From Rhipicephalus microplus (taxonomy: Eukaryota; Arthropoda; Arachnida; Ixodida; Ixodidae): DNA of 64,000 bases. The stretch is from assembly GCF_043290135.1 (NCBI RefSeq), contig NC_134701.1, positions 9,826,001 to 9,890,000 of the forward strand, in the 5' to 3' direction. The position numbers and the translations under genes are program-made. The notes under the pieces are model-generated. The model saw only the letters and a list, made by a program, of their open reading frames with translations, was not told where the DNA came from and made no database searches. Shown piece by piece: positions 1-8,935 of the stretch; position 1 is the stretch's first letter; every line of letters begins with the position of its first letter.

Positions 1-85
1 ACCCGGTGGTGGTGCGGCGCTTTTTTTTCTTTGGGCTGATAGCTTTGAAGATATGTTCTTATGGTGGTGAGAGTGGAGCACGACT

Positions 86-159
86 GTCCCCGTGGCGCAG
101 TTGGCTAGCGCGATCGGCTCTTAACTGAAATGTTGGAGGTTCGAGCCCACCCGGTGGTG
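86..159 (+). tRNA. tRNA-like unit with Lys-type CTT anticodon
   Basis: The loop reads CTCTTAA, so the anticodon is CTT (120-122) instead of GTT. The stem partner is also changed to CTGAA. The same variant occurs at 9055-9057 in the duplicate segment and near 12311, 13941, 18961 and 47679. The acceptor and T-stem mismatches of the family remain, so it is unlikely to be a working tRNA-Lys. Confidence 0.6.
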
Positions 160-1234
160 GTGCGGCGCTTTTTTTCTTTTGGGCTGATAGCTTTGAAGAT
201 ATGTTCTGATGGTGGTGAGAGTGGAGCAGGACGGTCTCCGTGGCGCAATTGGCTAGTGCGATCGGCTGTTAACCGAAAGGTTGGAGGTTCGAGCCCACCC
301 GGTGGTGGTGCGGCGCTTTTTTTTCTTTGGGCTGATAACTTTGATGTTATGTTCTGATGGTGGTGAGAGTGGAGCGCGACTGTCTCCGTGGCGCAATTGG
401 CTAGCACGATCGGGTGTTAACCGAAAGGTTGGAGCTACGAGCCCACCCGGTGGTGGTGCAGCGCTTTTTTTTCTTTGGGCTGATAGCTTTGAAGATATGT
501 TCTTATGGTGGTGAGAGTGGAGCACGACTGTCTCCGTGGCACAATTGGCTAGAGCGATCGGCTGTTAACCGAAAGGGTGTAGGTTCGAGCCCATCCGGTG
601 GTGGTGCGGTGCTTTATTTTTCTTTGGGCTGATAGCTTTGAAGATATGTTCTGATGGTGGTGAGAGTGGAGCAGGACTCTCTCCGTGGCGAATAGACTAG
701 CGCGATCGGCTGTTAACCGAGAGGTTGGAGGTACGAGCCCACCCGGTGGTGGTGCGGCGCTTTTCTTTCTTTGGGCTGATAGCTCTGAAGAAATGTTCTG
801 ACGGTGGTGAGAGTGGAGCACGACTGTCTTCGTGGCGCATTTGGCTATGCGATCGGCTGTTAACTGAAACGTTGGAGGTTCGAGCCCTCCCCTGGAGTGG
901 TGTGTTGTTTTTTTTTCTTTGGGCTTATAGCTTTGAAGATATGTTCTGATGGTGGTGAGAGTGAAGCACGACTGTCTCCGTGGCACAATTGGCTAGCGCG
1001 ATCGGCTGTTAACCGAAAGGTTGGAGGTACGAGCACACCCGGTGGTGGTGCGGCGCTTTTTTTTCTTTGGGCTGATAGCTTTGAAGAAATGTTCTGATGG
1101 TGGTGAGTGTGGAGCACGACTGTCTCCGTGGCGCAGTTGGTTAGCGCGATCGGCTGTTAACCGAAAGGTTGGAGGTGCGAGCCCACCCGGTGGTGGTGCG
1201 GCGCTTTTTTTTCTTTGGGCTGATAGCTCTGAAG

Positions 1235-1238
1235 ATAT
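1235..1238. repeat. Target-site duplication of element 1, left
   Basis: ATAT, within gaagatat of the array spacer, repeated at 6329-6332. The empty site at 10170-10173 has a single ATAT, which proves the duplication and its 4-bp length. Confidence 0.9.
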
Positions 1239-1384
1239 TGTTGCGGGTTCGCGGCTATGCAGCTATGCGGGCGGTGCGAAGAAGAAGACGACGACGTTTT
1301 TGGGCTGTTCGAAAATACACAACGGCTGCCATCTTGACTGCTGGAGTACTTTTCTTCTCTAAAGTAGTAAATACATTCGCAACA
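1239..1384 (+). repeat. 5' LTR of element 1
   Basis: 146 bp, starting TGTTGCG and ending CGCAACA, a perfect 7-bp inverted terminus. It is very short for a Gypsy LTR. I see no clear TATA box. GCCATCTTG at 1328-1336 fits the YY1/Pho core and could position transcription, but this is only a motif match. Confidence 0.93.
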
Positions 1385-1387
1385 TTT

Positions 1388-1407
1388 TGGTGGTGGCGCT
1401 GGGTACG
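1388..1407 (+). other. Candidate primer-binding site of element 1
   Basis: A TGGTGG-starting stretch begins three bases after the LTR, the usual place for the site complementary to a tRNA 3' CCA end. Element 2 has a similar stretch at the same place. I cannot assign the primer tRNA. Confidence 0.5.
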
Positions 1408-1453
1408 ACGCAAGACGGAACTTCGAAGCGGACGTGTTCTCGACTGCCCGACC

Positions 1454-2635
1454 ATGGCAACAGAAACCAATTCTGCCGCTCCTGTTTCAGCCGCGACTCC
1501 GGCGCAGCCTGTACAGCCGGTCGTATTGACGCAACCGCGCGACCCTGGCAACTTCTGCGGCACCGACCATGTTGACGTTGACGACTGGATTCCGAAGTTC
1601 GAGCGGTTTGCAGCAGTGTACCGGTGGGACCCTACGATGATGCTCGCCAACGTTGGCTTCTATCTCTGCGGAACAGCTGGCGCGTGGTTCGAGGCTCATG
1701 AAGCGGACATAACCAGCTGGGATACTTGCAAACAGAAGCTTCGTGACCTGTTTGGTAAGGCCGTCGGACGCCAGCGGGCCGCTTCTAAAGAACTCTCTGG
1801 TCGGGCACAAACTACGACCGAATCATATGTCACCTACATCCTTGACGTTCTCGCCCTTTGCCATCGTGCCGACCCCAACATGTCCGAGGAAGACAAAGTA
1901 AGCCATTTACTTAAAGGCATTGCAGATGATGCTTTTAACATACTGGTTTCCAAAGACTGTTCCACCATTGATGACATCATCAAAGAGTGCCGCCGATTCG
2001 AAGAGCTGAAGAGTCGCCGGGTCGCCAAGAATTTCTTGCGTCTTCCGAACACGGCCGCTACGTCATCTTGCGAGGACCTTCAGCCGCCATGCAGTCAACC
2101 ACATAACAACGAGAGTGTGGTTCGCATCGTTCGTAGAGAAATCGAGGCCGCGTCTCCGTCTTTTCTGACCCGCCCATCTGATGATCGACCAACGATCTCG
2201 TTGATCCAACAGGTCGTGAGAGAGGAGCTGGCAAACGTTGGGCTGCAGCCTGTATGTTCGTTGACGGAACCTCGGGTCAGTACCATAGCGCCTTCTCCTG
2301 CACCAGAAAGATTCCGCCGCTATCGTGATCCTGCTCAGTGGAGGACACAGGACGACAAGCCTATATGTTTTCATTGTCATGGTGTAGGACACATCTCCCG
2401 CTACTGTCGTTTCCGCACGTATCCACCTCGGTCGTTTCCTGGCTATCGACGTGACGACAACCACCGGCCCCTGCAGTACAGCGCTCGTGACGATGGACCG
2501 TACAATGGCACTCCTGCGACACCAGTCCGCCGGTCCAGCCGTTCGCCGTCCCCGCATGACCGTCGCTCCAGGTCACCTCAGCACCGCCGCTATTCGTCGC
2601 CCCACCCTAGTGGACGCCCTTCTTCGGAAAACTGA
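1454..2635 (+). CDS. gag: Gag polyprotein of element 1
   Basis: A structural protein of about 393 residues that would assemble the cytoplasmic particle and package element RNA. The open frame extends upstream through the LTR, but the first ATG after the LTR, at 1454, is the natural start. Residues 30-200 look like a retrotransposon Gag capsid region (motifs WIPKFERFA and RADPNMSEEDKVSHLLKGI). One zinc knuckle of the CX2CX4HX4C type, CFHCHGVGHISRYC, lies near residues 313-326. The tail is rich in Arg, Ser and Pro. Stop is TGA at 2633-2635, directly after a slippery run. Pol follows in the -1 frame. No break is seen. Confidence 0.9.
   Translation: MATETNSAAPVSAATPAQPVQPVVLTQPRDPGNFCGTDHVDVDDWIPKFERFAAVYRWDPTMMLANVGFYLCGTAGAWFEAHEADITSWDTCKQKLRDLFGKAVGRQRAASKELSGRAQTTTESYVTYILDVLALCHRADPNMSEEDKVSHLLKGIADDAFNILVSKDCSTIDDIIKECRRFEELKSRRVAKNFLRLPNTAATSSCEDLQPPCSQPHNNESVVRIVRREIEAASPSFLTRPSDDRPTISLIQQVVREELANVGLQPVCSLTEPRVSTIAPSPAPERFRRYRDPAQWRTQDDKPICFHCHGVGHISRYCRFRTYPPRSFPGYRRDDNHRPLQYSARDDGPYNGTPATPVRRSSRSPSPHDRRSRSPQHRRYSSPHPSGRPSSEN
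2626..2632 (+). promoter_or_regulatory. Putative -1 ribosomal frameshift site of element 1
   Basis: The heptamer GGAAAAC ends one base before the gag stop codon, and the pol frame (-1) is open from 2611. Element 2 has the canonical GGGAAAC at the same place. I did not identify the downstream stem or pseudoknot that such sites usually need. Confidence 0.65.
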
Positions 2636-5600
2636 GCAATGCAGCTCCCGGAGGTGACGCTGCATTGGACTCCCGACCTGAAAACCCTCTGCTGACCTTG
2701 ACTACGGACAAAAACCTGCTTGATGTAGAAGTGGATGGCCTTCCTGTTACTGCCCTTATTGACACCGGCGCACATATTTCAATTCTGAGCTCTGACCTCC
2801 GTGCACGATTAAACAAGGTCCTTACGCCGCCAGAGTCCCTATTTGTACGTGTCGCTAGTGGAGCGACCCCGGCTGTGCTCGGAATGTGCACCGCGCGTGT
2901 GAGATTCGCCGACCGCCAGACGTCCGTTCTATTCCATGTTCTCGCTCACTGTCCACATGACGTCATCCTTGGACTCGATTTTTTGTCCGACCACTCCGCT
3001 GTAATTGACTGCTCAGCCGGCGTCGTGCAACTTGACTTGCCTGCGGCCACCGAAGAGTCGAAGATGGTACAGAACAAGCTTTCGTGCGCTGAGTTTGTTC
3101 GCCTCCCACCCCAAGCCCTAACTTGTGTCACAGTTGAACCATATCCCAGTGTTCCGGATGGGGATTACGTGGTCTTTCCCTCTCCCGGTGTTTTACTGGC
3201 CCGCAACGTTTCCTCCCCGTACACCATATTAACTGTCACAGCGAACAAGACGTGCCTTCCTCTTCTGAACTTCGGACTCAGCCCTCAAATCCTACCACAA
3301 GGCATTGTTCTCGCCACTCTTTCACCGTCACACGAGTGCCAGATCTCATCAGTGTCACGTGAACTGGCCACAGTCGCCTCGCCGAACCCGCATAGCACCG
3401 ACGTAGCCAACTCTACACGGCTCAACAATGTAACTAAGATGATTGCCTCAGACCTGTTGCCGTCTCAGGTCAAAGACCTCACTGATCTTCTCACGAGCTA
3501 TTCGGACATATTTGACTTTGACGGTAGGCCCATAGGTCAAACATCGCAAGTCAAACATCGCATTAATACCGGTGATGCAGCTCCAATTCACAGGCGTCCC
3601 TATCGAGTGTCACCATCAGAGCGCCAAGTTATCCAACAGGAGGTGAATAAGATGCTCACAAAAGGCATCATAGAGCCCTCATCGAGTCCGTGGGCGTCCC
3701 CTGTAGTCCTAGTTAAAAAGAAGGACAACACCTGGCGTTTCTGCGTGGACTATCGGCATTTAAACAAGGTCACCAAAAGGGATGTCTACCCGCTTCCTCG
3801 TATTGATGATGCCCTGGACTGCCTTCATGGCGCAACCTATTTTTCTTCGATAGACTTACGCTCCGGTTACTGGCAGATCGCCGTGGACGACCTCGACCGG
3901 GAGAAGACCGCCTTTGTAACGCCTGACGGTCTCTACCAATTCAAGGTAATGCCGTTTGGCTTGTGCAATGCGCCGGCAACGTTCGAGCGGATGATGGACA
4001 CGCTTTTGCGCAGCTTTAAATGGTCTATCTGCCTGTGTTATCTGGACGACGTGATTGTGTTTGCCCCAACCTTTAAGTCTCACCTCGAGCGCCTTTCCTC
4101 AATTCTTTCAGTATTTCGAGAGGCTGGGCTCCAACTTAATTCTTCGAAATGCCATTTTGGGCATCGCCAAGTTACTATTCTAGGGCATCTCGTTGACTCC
4201 TCCGGCATCCGCCCCGATCCCGACAAAGTCCGAGCTGTCCTGGATTTTCCTGTACCGACTTGTGTCAAGGACGTTCGAAGTTTTGTGGGCCTATGCTCAT
4301 ATTTCCGACGATTTGTCAGAAACTTCGCAGAGGTCGATCGCCCCCTCACTGATCTTTTGAAGAAAGATGTACCATTTGAGTGGGGTCCTGATCAAGGCAC
4401 GGCCTTTTCCCAGCTCATAACACTTCTGACCACGCCACCGATTCTCGCCCACTTCGACCCGTCTGCTCCAACCGAGGTCCGCACTGATGCTAGTGGCTAC
4501 GGTATTGGCGCGGTTTTAGCCCAGCGTCAATCCGGTCACGATCGAGTTCTTGCGTATGCCAGCCGGCTCCTTTCTCCTGCCGAACGCAATTACTCTATTA
4601 CGGAACGCGAGTGCCTGGCGCTTGTATGGGCAGTTGGTAAATTCCGCCCCTATTTATATGGCCGGCCTTTCACAGTTACCACTGACCATCACGCTCTATG
4701 CTGGCTTTCAGCCCTCAAAGATCCAACGGGGCGCCTTGCTCGTTGGGCTCTGCGCCTCCAGGAATTCACATACACAGTGGTTTACAAGTCTGGCCGTTTA
4801 CACCAAGACGCCGACTGCCTCTCTCGGTACCCCGTTGACGCTCCAGATCTAGTAACCGACGACGCGTCCATCTGTATTTCCTCGCTCTGTGCTTTCGGCA
4901 ACATGGGATGTGAGCAACGGCGTGACGCGTCCCTACGCGAGCTAATCGACCGCCTGAACACAGGCTGTACAGACAGTTCGCTTCGCATGTTCGTTGTCAT
5001 AGACGGCATTTTATACCGCCGCAACATGCACCATGTGGGAAACGAACTACTACTCGTAATACCCACTCATTTGCATTCGACCGTACTTCAGCAACTACAT
5101 GATGTACCAACGGCTGGCCACCTTGGTGTTGCCAGAACGTACGACCGTGTCCGCCGACGCTTTTTCTGGCCCGGCCTCTACCGTTCTGTACAACGTTATG
5201 TTAGGTCTTGTGAGTCGTGCCAACGCCGCAAAAGGCCAGCGGTACACCCCGCCGGGCTCCTTCAACCGATCGACGTACCTGCCGAGCCTTTCTATCGTGT
5301 CGGCCTCGACCTGCTGGGCCCTTTCCCTCTTTCTACCGACGGTAACAGATGGGTCGCCGTCGCCATAGATTACTCGACCCGTTTCGCAATTACGAGACCT
5401 CTTCCAAGCAGCTGCGCTACAGATGTCGCCGACTTTTTGATTCAAGACGTCATCTTACATCATGGTGCTCCTCGTCAACTGGTCACCGATCGCGGTCGCT
5501 ACTTTTTATCTAAGGTAATTGACGATCTACTTCGTTCTTGTGCAACCAAGCACAAGCTTACGACGGCCTACCATCCTCAAACAAACGGCCTCACAGAACG

Positions 5601-6144
5601 TCTGAATCGCACACTCACTGACATGCTCGCCATGTACGTGTCGACGGATCATCGTGACTGGGACATTGCGCTACCCTTTGTCACTTTCGCTTACAATAGC
5701 TCACGCCACGACACTGCTGGATATTCTCCCTTTTACCTTTTGTATGGAAGAGACCCGACATTGCCGTTCGACACGCTTGTACCCAACCCTGCCGACCTGT
5801 CCACAGCATATGCTCGCCGCGCTATTAGCACCGCGGAGAAAGCCCGTCAGATTGCCCACCAGCGCCTTTCGGACTCGCAGCTCCGTCAGAAACGTAGCTA
5901 TGACAGCCACCATCGGGACGTCCACTTTAGTCCAGGTGACCTCGTTCTTCTGTGGACTCCGTCGCGACATGTTGGTCTGGCTGAAAAGCTTCTACCCAAG
6001 TATTCCGGACCTTATCGTGTGCTACGGCAGGTAACTGATGTTACCTATGAAATAGCACCTCTAAACCCTTCGATACCTTCCACATCTTCCGACATCGTCC
6101 ACGTCGCTCGCCTCAAGCCGTACATCTCGTCCAACACCTGCTAA
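2632..6144 (+). CDS. pol: Pol polyprotein of element 1 (PR-RT-RH-IN)
   Basis: About 1170 residues, read by a -1 shift from gag; the frame has no ATG near its beginning. The aspartic protease motif DTGA is at 2761. Reverse transcriptase has DLRSGYWQI and the YLDD catalytic box at 4039-4050. An RNase H region follows (TDASGYGIGAVL, TDHHALCW). Integrase has an HHCC zinc finger (first His 5098-5100, last Cys 5218-5220) and the catalytic triad Asp 5308, Asp 5488, Glu 5596, with 35 residues between the last two. The C-terminus ends in DIVHVARLKPY without a chromodomain. The frame is unbroken. Closest kin are Ty3/Gypsy elements. It encodes all the enzymes for reverse transcription and insertion. Confidence 0.93.
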   Translation: MSNAAPGGDAALDSRPENPLLTLTTDKNLLDVEVDGLPVTALIDTGAHISILSSDLRARLNKVLTPPESLFVRVASGATPAVLGMCTARVRFADRQTSVLFHVLAHCPHDVILGLDFLSDHSAVIDCSAGVVQLDLPAATEESKMVQNKLSCAEFVRLPPQALTCVTVEPYPSVPDGDYVVFPSPGVLLARNVSSPYTILTVTANKTCLPLLNFGLSPQILPQGIVLATLSPSHECQISSVSRELATVASPNPHSTDVANSTRLNNVTKMIASDLLPSQVKDLTDLLTSYSDIFDFDGRPIGQTSQVKHRINTGDAAPIHRRPYRVSPSERQVIQQEVNKMLTKGIIEPSSSPWASPVVLVKKKDNTWRFCVDYRHLNKVTKRDVYPLPRIDDALDCLHGATYFSSIDLRSGYWQIAVDDLDREKTAFVTPDGLYQFKVMPFGLCNAPATFERMMDTLLRSFKWSICLCYLDDVIVFAPTFKSHLERLSSILSVFREAGLQLNSSKCHFGHRQVTILGHLVDSSGIRPDPDKVRAVLDFPVPTCVKDVRSFVGLCSYFRRFVRNFAEVDRPLTDLLKKDVPFEWGPDQGTAFSQLITLLTTPPILAHFDPSAPTEVRTDASGYGIGAVLAQRQSGHDRVLAYASRLLSPAERNYSITERECLALVWAVGKFRPYLYGRPFTVTTDHHALCWLSALKDPTGRLARWALRLQEFTYTVVYKSGRLHQDADCLSRYPVDAPDLVTDDASICISSLCAFGNMGCEQRRDASLRELIDRLNTGCTDSSLRMFVVIDGILYRRNMHHVGNELLLVIPTHLHSTVLQQLHDVPTAGHLGVARTYDRVRRRFFWPGLYRSVQRYVRSCESCQRRKRPAVHPAGLLQPIDVPAEPFYRVGLDLLGPFPLSTDGNRWVAVAIDYSTRFAITRPLPSSCATDVADFLIQDVILHHGAPRQLVTDRGRYFLSKVIDDLLRSCATKHKLTTAYHPQTNGLTERLNRTLTDMLAMYVSTDHRDWDIALPFVTFAYNSSRHDTAGYSPFYLLYGRDPTLPFDTLVPNPADLSTAYARRAISTAEKARQIAHQRLSDSQLRQKRSYDSHHRDVHFSPGDLVLLWTPSRHVGLAEKLLPKYSGPYRVLRQVTDVTYEIAPLNPSIPSTSSDIVHVARLKPYISSNTC

Positions 6145-6145
6145 C

Positions 6146-6164
6146 AAGCGCCGGGTCGGCGCTT
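6146..6164 (+). other. Perfect hairpin in the 3' untranslated part of element 1
   Basis: Arms aagcgcc and ggcgctt (7 bp) enclose the loop gggtc just after the pol stop and are followed by further T residues. A possible role in RNA end formation is speculative. The stretch up to the 3' LTR ends with a weak purine-rich tract, GGAGG, before 6183, which may serve as the polypurine tract. Confidence 0.6.
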
Positions 6165-6182
6165 TTCGCCGCCGGAGGTCGA

Positions 6183-6328
6183 TGTTGCGGGTTCGCGGCT
6201 ATGCAGCTATGCGGGCGGTGCGAAGAAGAAGACGACGACGTTTTTGGGCTGTTCGAAAATACACAACGGCTGCCATCTTGACTGCTGGAGTACTTTTCTA
6301 CTCTAAAGTAGTAAATACATTCGCAACA
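6183..6328 (+). repeat. 3' LTR of element 1
   Basis: 146 bp, identical to the 5' LTR except for one base (A instead of T in the tract cttttctactc). It ends CGCAACA and is followed by the ATAT duplication. Confidence 0.93.
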
Positions 6329-6332
6329 ATAT
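6329..6332. repeat. Target-site duplication of element 1, right
   Basis: ATAT, second copy. The next tRNA-like body starts at 6364, 31 bp further on. Confidence 0.9.
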
Positions 6333-7105
6333 GTTCTGATGGTGGTAAGAGTGGAGCACGACTGTCTCCATGGCGCAATTGGCTAGCGCGATCGGCTGTT
6401 AACCGAAAGGTTGGAGGTACGAGCCAACCCGGTGGTGGTGCGGCGCTTTTTTTCTTTGGGCTGATACCTTTGAAGAAATGTTCTGATGGTGGTGAGAGTG
6501 GAGCACGACTGTCTCCATGGCGCAATTGGCTAGCGCGATCGGCTGTTAACCGAAAGGTTGGAGGTACGAGCACAACCGGTGGTGGTGCGGCGCTTTTTTT
6601 TTCTTTGGGCTGATAGCTTTGAAGAAATGTTCTGATGGTGGTGAGAGTGGAGCACGACTGTCTCCGTGGCGCAGTTGCCTAGCGCGATCGGCTGTTAACC
6701 GAAATGTTGGAGGTTCGAGCCCAACCGGTGGTGGCGCGGCGCTTTTTTTCTTTTGGGCTGATAGCTTTGAAGATATGTTCTGATGGTGGTGAGAGTGGAG
6801 CAGGACTGTCTCCGTGGCGCAATTGGCTAAGGCGATCGGCTGTTAACCGAAAGGTTGGAGGTTCGAGCCCACCCGGTGGTGGTGCGGCGCTTTTTTTTTC
6901 TTTGGGCCGATAGCTCTGAAGAAATGTTCTGACGGTGGTGAGAGTGGAGCAGGACGGTCTCCGTGGCGCAATTGGCTAGCGCGATCGGGTGTTAACCGAA
7001 AGGTTGGAGCTACGAGCCCACCCGGTGGTGGTGCGGCGCTTTTTTTTTCTTTGGGCTGATAGCTTTGAAGATATGTTCTTATGGTGGTGAGAGTGGAGCA
7101 CGACT

Positions 7106-7179
7106 GTCTCCGTGGCGCAATTGGCTAGCGCGATCGGCTTTTAACCGAAAGGTTGGAGGTACGAGCCCACCCGGTGGTG
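7106..7179 (+). tRNA. tRNA-like unit with Lys-type TTT anticodon
   Basis: The loop reads CTTTTAA (anticodon 7140-7142). The copy has the TACGAGC T-loop, so its B box is weak. It is duplicated at 10947-11020. Confidence 0.6.
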
Positions 7180-7245
7180 GTGCGGTGCTTTTTTTTCTTT
7201 GGACAGATATATTTGAAGATATGTTGTGACGGTGGTGAGAGTGGA

Positions 7246-7690
7246 GCATGACTGTCTCCGTGGCGCAATCAGCTAGCGCGATTGGCTGTTAACCGAAAGG
7301 TTGGAGGTACGAGCCCACCAGGTGGTGGTGCGGCGCCTTTTTTTCTTTGGGCTGATAGCTCTGAAGAAATGTTCTGACGGTGGTGAGAGTGGAGCACGAC
7401 TGTCTTCGTGGCGCAATTGGCTATGCGATCGGCTGTTAACTGAAAAGTTGGAGGTTCGAGCCCTCCCGGGAGTGGTGTGTTGCCTTTTTTTCTTTGGGCT
7501 GATAGCTTTGAAGATATGTTCTGATGGTGGTGAGAGTGGAGCAGAACTGTCTCCGTGGCGCAATTGGCTGGCGCGATCGGCTGTTAACCGCAAGGTTGGA
7601 GGTACGAGCCCACCCGGTGGTGGTGCGGCGCTTTTTTTTCTTTGGGCTGATAGCTTTGAAGAAATGTTCTGATGGTGGTGAGAGTGGAGC
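7246..7690 (+). repeat. Diagnostic three-unit higher-order block
   Basis: Three successive units with private markers: first gcaatcagctagcgcgattgg, next the short D-arm unit with CCTCC T-stem, next gcaattggctggcgcgatcgg with ccgcaagg. The same order recurs starting near 11087, 14498, 18180, 27097, 29467, 52152, 55994, 58950, 60280 and 62350. Only its first unit is seen near 45117. Recurrence of a fixed order of diverged units is the hallmark of a higher-order repeat. Confidence 0.75.
7402..7474 (+). tRNA. tRNA-like unit with repaired T-stem but short D-arm
   Basis: The T-stem is GGAGG/CCTCC, a perfect match, and the T-loop is TTCGAGC. The D-arm has lost one base (ggctatgcg in place of ggctagcgcg) and the 3' acceptor part is CGGGAGT, which pairs poorly with GTCTTCG. 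This subfamily also has its own tail, gtggtgtgttgcc, before the T-run. It recurs about once per higher-order block. Confidence 0.6.
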
Positions 7691-7982
7691 AGGACTGTCT
7701 CCGTGGCGCAATTGCCTAGTGCGATCGGCTGTTAACCGAAAGGTTGGAGGTTCGAGCCCACCCGGTGGTGGTGCGGCGCTTTTTTTTGGCTGATAAATTT
7801 GAAGCTATGTTCTGATGGTGGTGAGAGTGGAGCGCGACTGTCTCCGTGGCGCAATTGGCTAGCGCGATCGGCTGTTAACCGAAAGGTTGGAGCTACGAGC
7901 CCACCCGGTGGTGGTGCGGCGCTCTTTTTGGACTGATAGCTTTGAAGAAATGTTCTGATGGTGGTGAGAGTGGAGCACGGCT

Positions 7983-8056
7983 GTCTCCCTGGCGCAGTTG
8001 CCTAGCGCGATCGGCTGGTAACCGAAATGTTGGAGGTTCGAGCCCACCCGGTGGTG
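7983..8056 (+). tRNA. tRNA-like unit with Thr-type GGT anticodon
   Basis: The loop reads CTGGTAA (anticodon 8017-8019). Related copies are at 11868-11870 and near 38813, 45602, 56331, 59287 and 60617. Some of these also have the anticodon stem changed from CGG to CGC, which opens the closing pair. Confidence 0.6.
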
Positions 8057-8576
8057 GCGCGGCGCTTTTTTATCTTTTGGGCTGATAGCTTTGAAGATAT
8101 GTTCTGATGGTGGTGAGAGTGGAGCAGGACTGTCTCCGTGGCGCAATTGGCTAGTGCGATCGGCTGTTAACCGAAAGGTTGGAGGTTCGAGCCCACCCGG
8201 TGGTGGTGCGGCGCTTTTTTTTTCTTTGGGCCGATAGCTCTGAAGAAATGTTCTGACGGTGGTGAGAGTGGAGCAGGACGTTCTCCGTGGCGCAGTTGGC
8301 TAGCGCGATCGGCTGTTAACCGAAATGTTGGAGGTTCGAGCCCACCCGGTGGTGGTGTGGCGCTTTTTTTCTTTTGGGCTGATAGCTTTGAAGATATGTT
8401 CTGATGGTGGTGAGAGTGCAGCGCGACTGTCTCTGTGGCGCAATTGGCTAGCGCGATCGGCTGTTAACCGAAAGGTTGGAGCTACGAGCCCACCCGGTGG
8501 TGGTGCGGCGCTTTTTTTTCTTTGGGCTGATAGCTTTGAAGAAATGTTCTGATGGTGGTGAGAGTGGAGCACGACT

Positions 8577-8650
8577 GTCTCCGTGGCGCAGTTGGCTAGC
8601 GCGATCGGCTGTCAACCGAAATGTTGGAGGTTCGAGCCCACCCGGTGGTG
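8577..8650 (+). tRNA. tRNA-like unit with Asp-type GTC anticodon
   Basis: The loop reads CTGTCAA (anticodon 8611-8613). Similar copies occur near 13349, 13646, 29213 and 40588. Stem mismatches are as in the rest of the family. Confidence 0.6.
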
Positions 8651-8731
8651 GCGCGGCGCTTTTTTTCTTTTGGGCTGATAGCTTTGAAGATATGTTCTGA
8701 TGGTGGTGAGAGTGGAGCAGGACTGTCTCCG

Positions 8732-8743
8732 TGGCGCAATTGG
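8732..8743 (+). promoter_or_regulatory. Pol III A box of the representative unit
   Basis: TGGCGCAATTGG fits the A-box consensus TRGYNNARNNGG and lies at the normal place, eight bases into the tRNA-like body. The same box, or a one-base variant such as gcgcagttgg, is present in most units of the array. Confidence 0.75.
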
Positions 8744-8776
8744 CTAGTGCGATCGGCTGTTAACCGAAAGGTTGGA

Positions 8777-8787
8777 GGTTCGAGCCC
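8777..8787 (+). promoter_or_regulatory. Pol III B box of the representative unit
   Basis: GGTTCGAGCCC matches the B-box core GWTCRANNC. Many other units have GGTACGAGCCC instead, which loses the invariant second T of the TTC core and should weaken TFIIIC binding. Confidence 0.7.
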
Positions 8788-8807
8788 ACCCGGTGGTGGT
8801 GCGGCGC

Positions 8808-8815
8808 TTTTTTTT
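8808..8815 (+). terminator. Pol III oligo-T terminator of the representative unit
   Basis: Eight consecutive T residues begin nine bases after the discriminator G of the tRNA-like body. Runs of four or more T on the non-template strand stop Pol III. Almost every unit keeps a run of six to ten T at this place, so each could make a short separate transcript. Confidence 0.7.
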
Positions 8816-8935
8816 CTTTGGGCTGATAACTTTGAAGCTATGTTCTGATGGTGGTGAGAGTGGAGCGCGACTGTCTCCGTGGCGCAATTGGCTAGCGCGA
8901 TCGGGTGTTAACCGAAAGGTTGGAGCTACGAGCCC

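Larger units (their letters stand above)
1..1238 (+). repeat. 148-bp tRNA-Asn-derived tandem array, segment 1
   Basis: About eight head-to-tail units. Each has an acceptor-like start GTCTCCG, an A box, a GTT or variant anticodon loop, a T-arm, the 3' part CGGTGGTG, an oligo-T tract and a spacer ending in a motif like gaagatatgttctgatgg. The array starts inside a unit, so it continues to the left of the window. This segment matches 8936-10173 by eye with no difference noticed. Nothing else is present here: the short open frames are translations of the repeat. Confidence 0.95.
1239..6328 (+). mobile_element. Ty3/Gypsy LTR retrotransposon, element 1, complete
   Basis: A 5090-bp element with TG...CA LTRs of 146 bp, separate gag and pol frames and a 4-bp target-site duplication. 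Pol domains run protease, reverse transcriptase, RNase H, integrase, the Ty3/Gypsy order. No envelope frame and no chromodomain are seen. All frames are open and the LTRs differ at one position, so the element may be able to move. It is in the same orientation as the array units and interrupts one of them 31 bp before the next tRNA-like 5' end. Confidence 0.95.
8725..8798 (+). tRNA. Representative tRNA-Asn(GTT)-like unit, probably a pseudogene
   Basis: This copy stands for the commonest unit. Read as a cloverleaf it gives acceptor GTCTCCG/CGGTGGT, D-stem GCGC/GTGC, anticodon stem ATCGG/CCGAA with loop CTGTTAA (anticodon GTT), variable loop AGGTT, T-stem GGAGG/CCACC with loop TTCGAGC, and discriminator G. 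There is one mismatch each in the acceptor stem (T4 against T69), anticodon stem (A27 against A43) and T-stem (A51 against A63), plus wobbles. Metazoan tRNA-Asn has the same D-arm and anticodon loop, so the origin is clear. Function as a charged tRNA is doubtful. It could equally be called a tRNA-derived satellite monomer. Confidence 0.75.

Noticed and set aside
1388..1407. Array RNA as primer for element 1, because GGTGGTGG also occurs in the array units
   Set aside because: A primer must be complementary to this stretch. The array transcript has the same sense GGTGGTGG and not its complement, and lacks a matching 3' end.
1169..1453. Gag of element 1 starting upstream in the array or LTR
   Set aside because: The open frame runs back through the LTR into array DNA by chance. 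The first ATG after the LTR is at 1454.
1260..1650. Minus-strand open frame across the 5' LTR and gag start of element 1
   Set aside because: It overlaps the well-supported gag on the other strand and has no domain.
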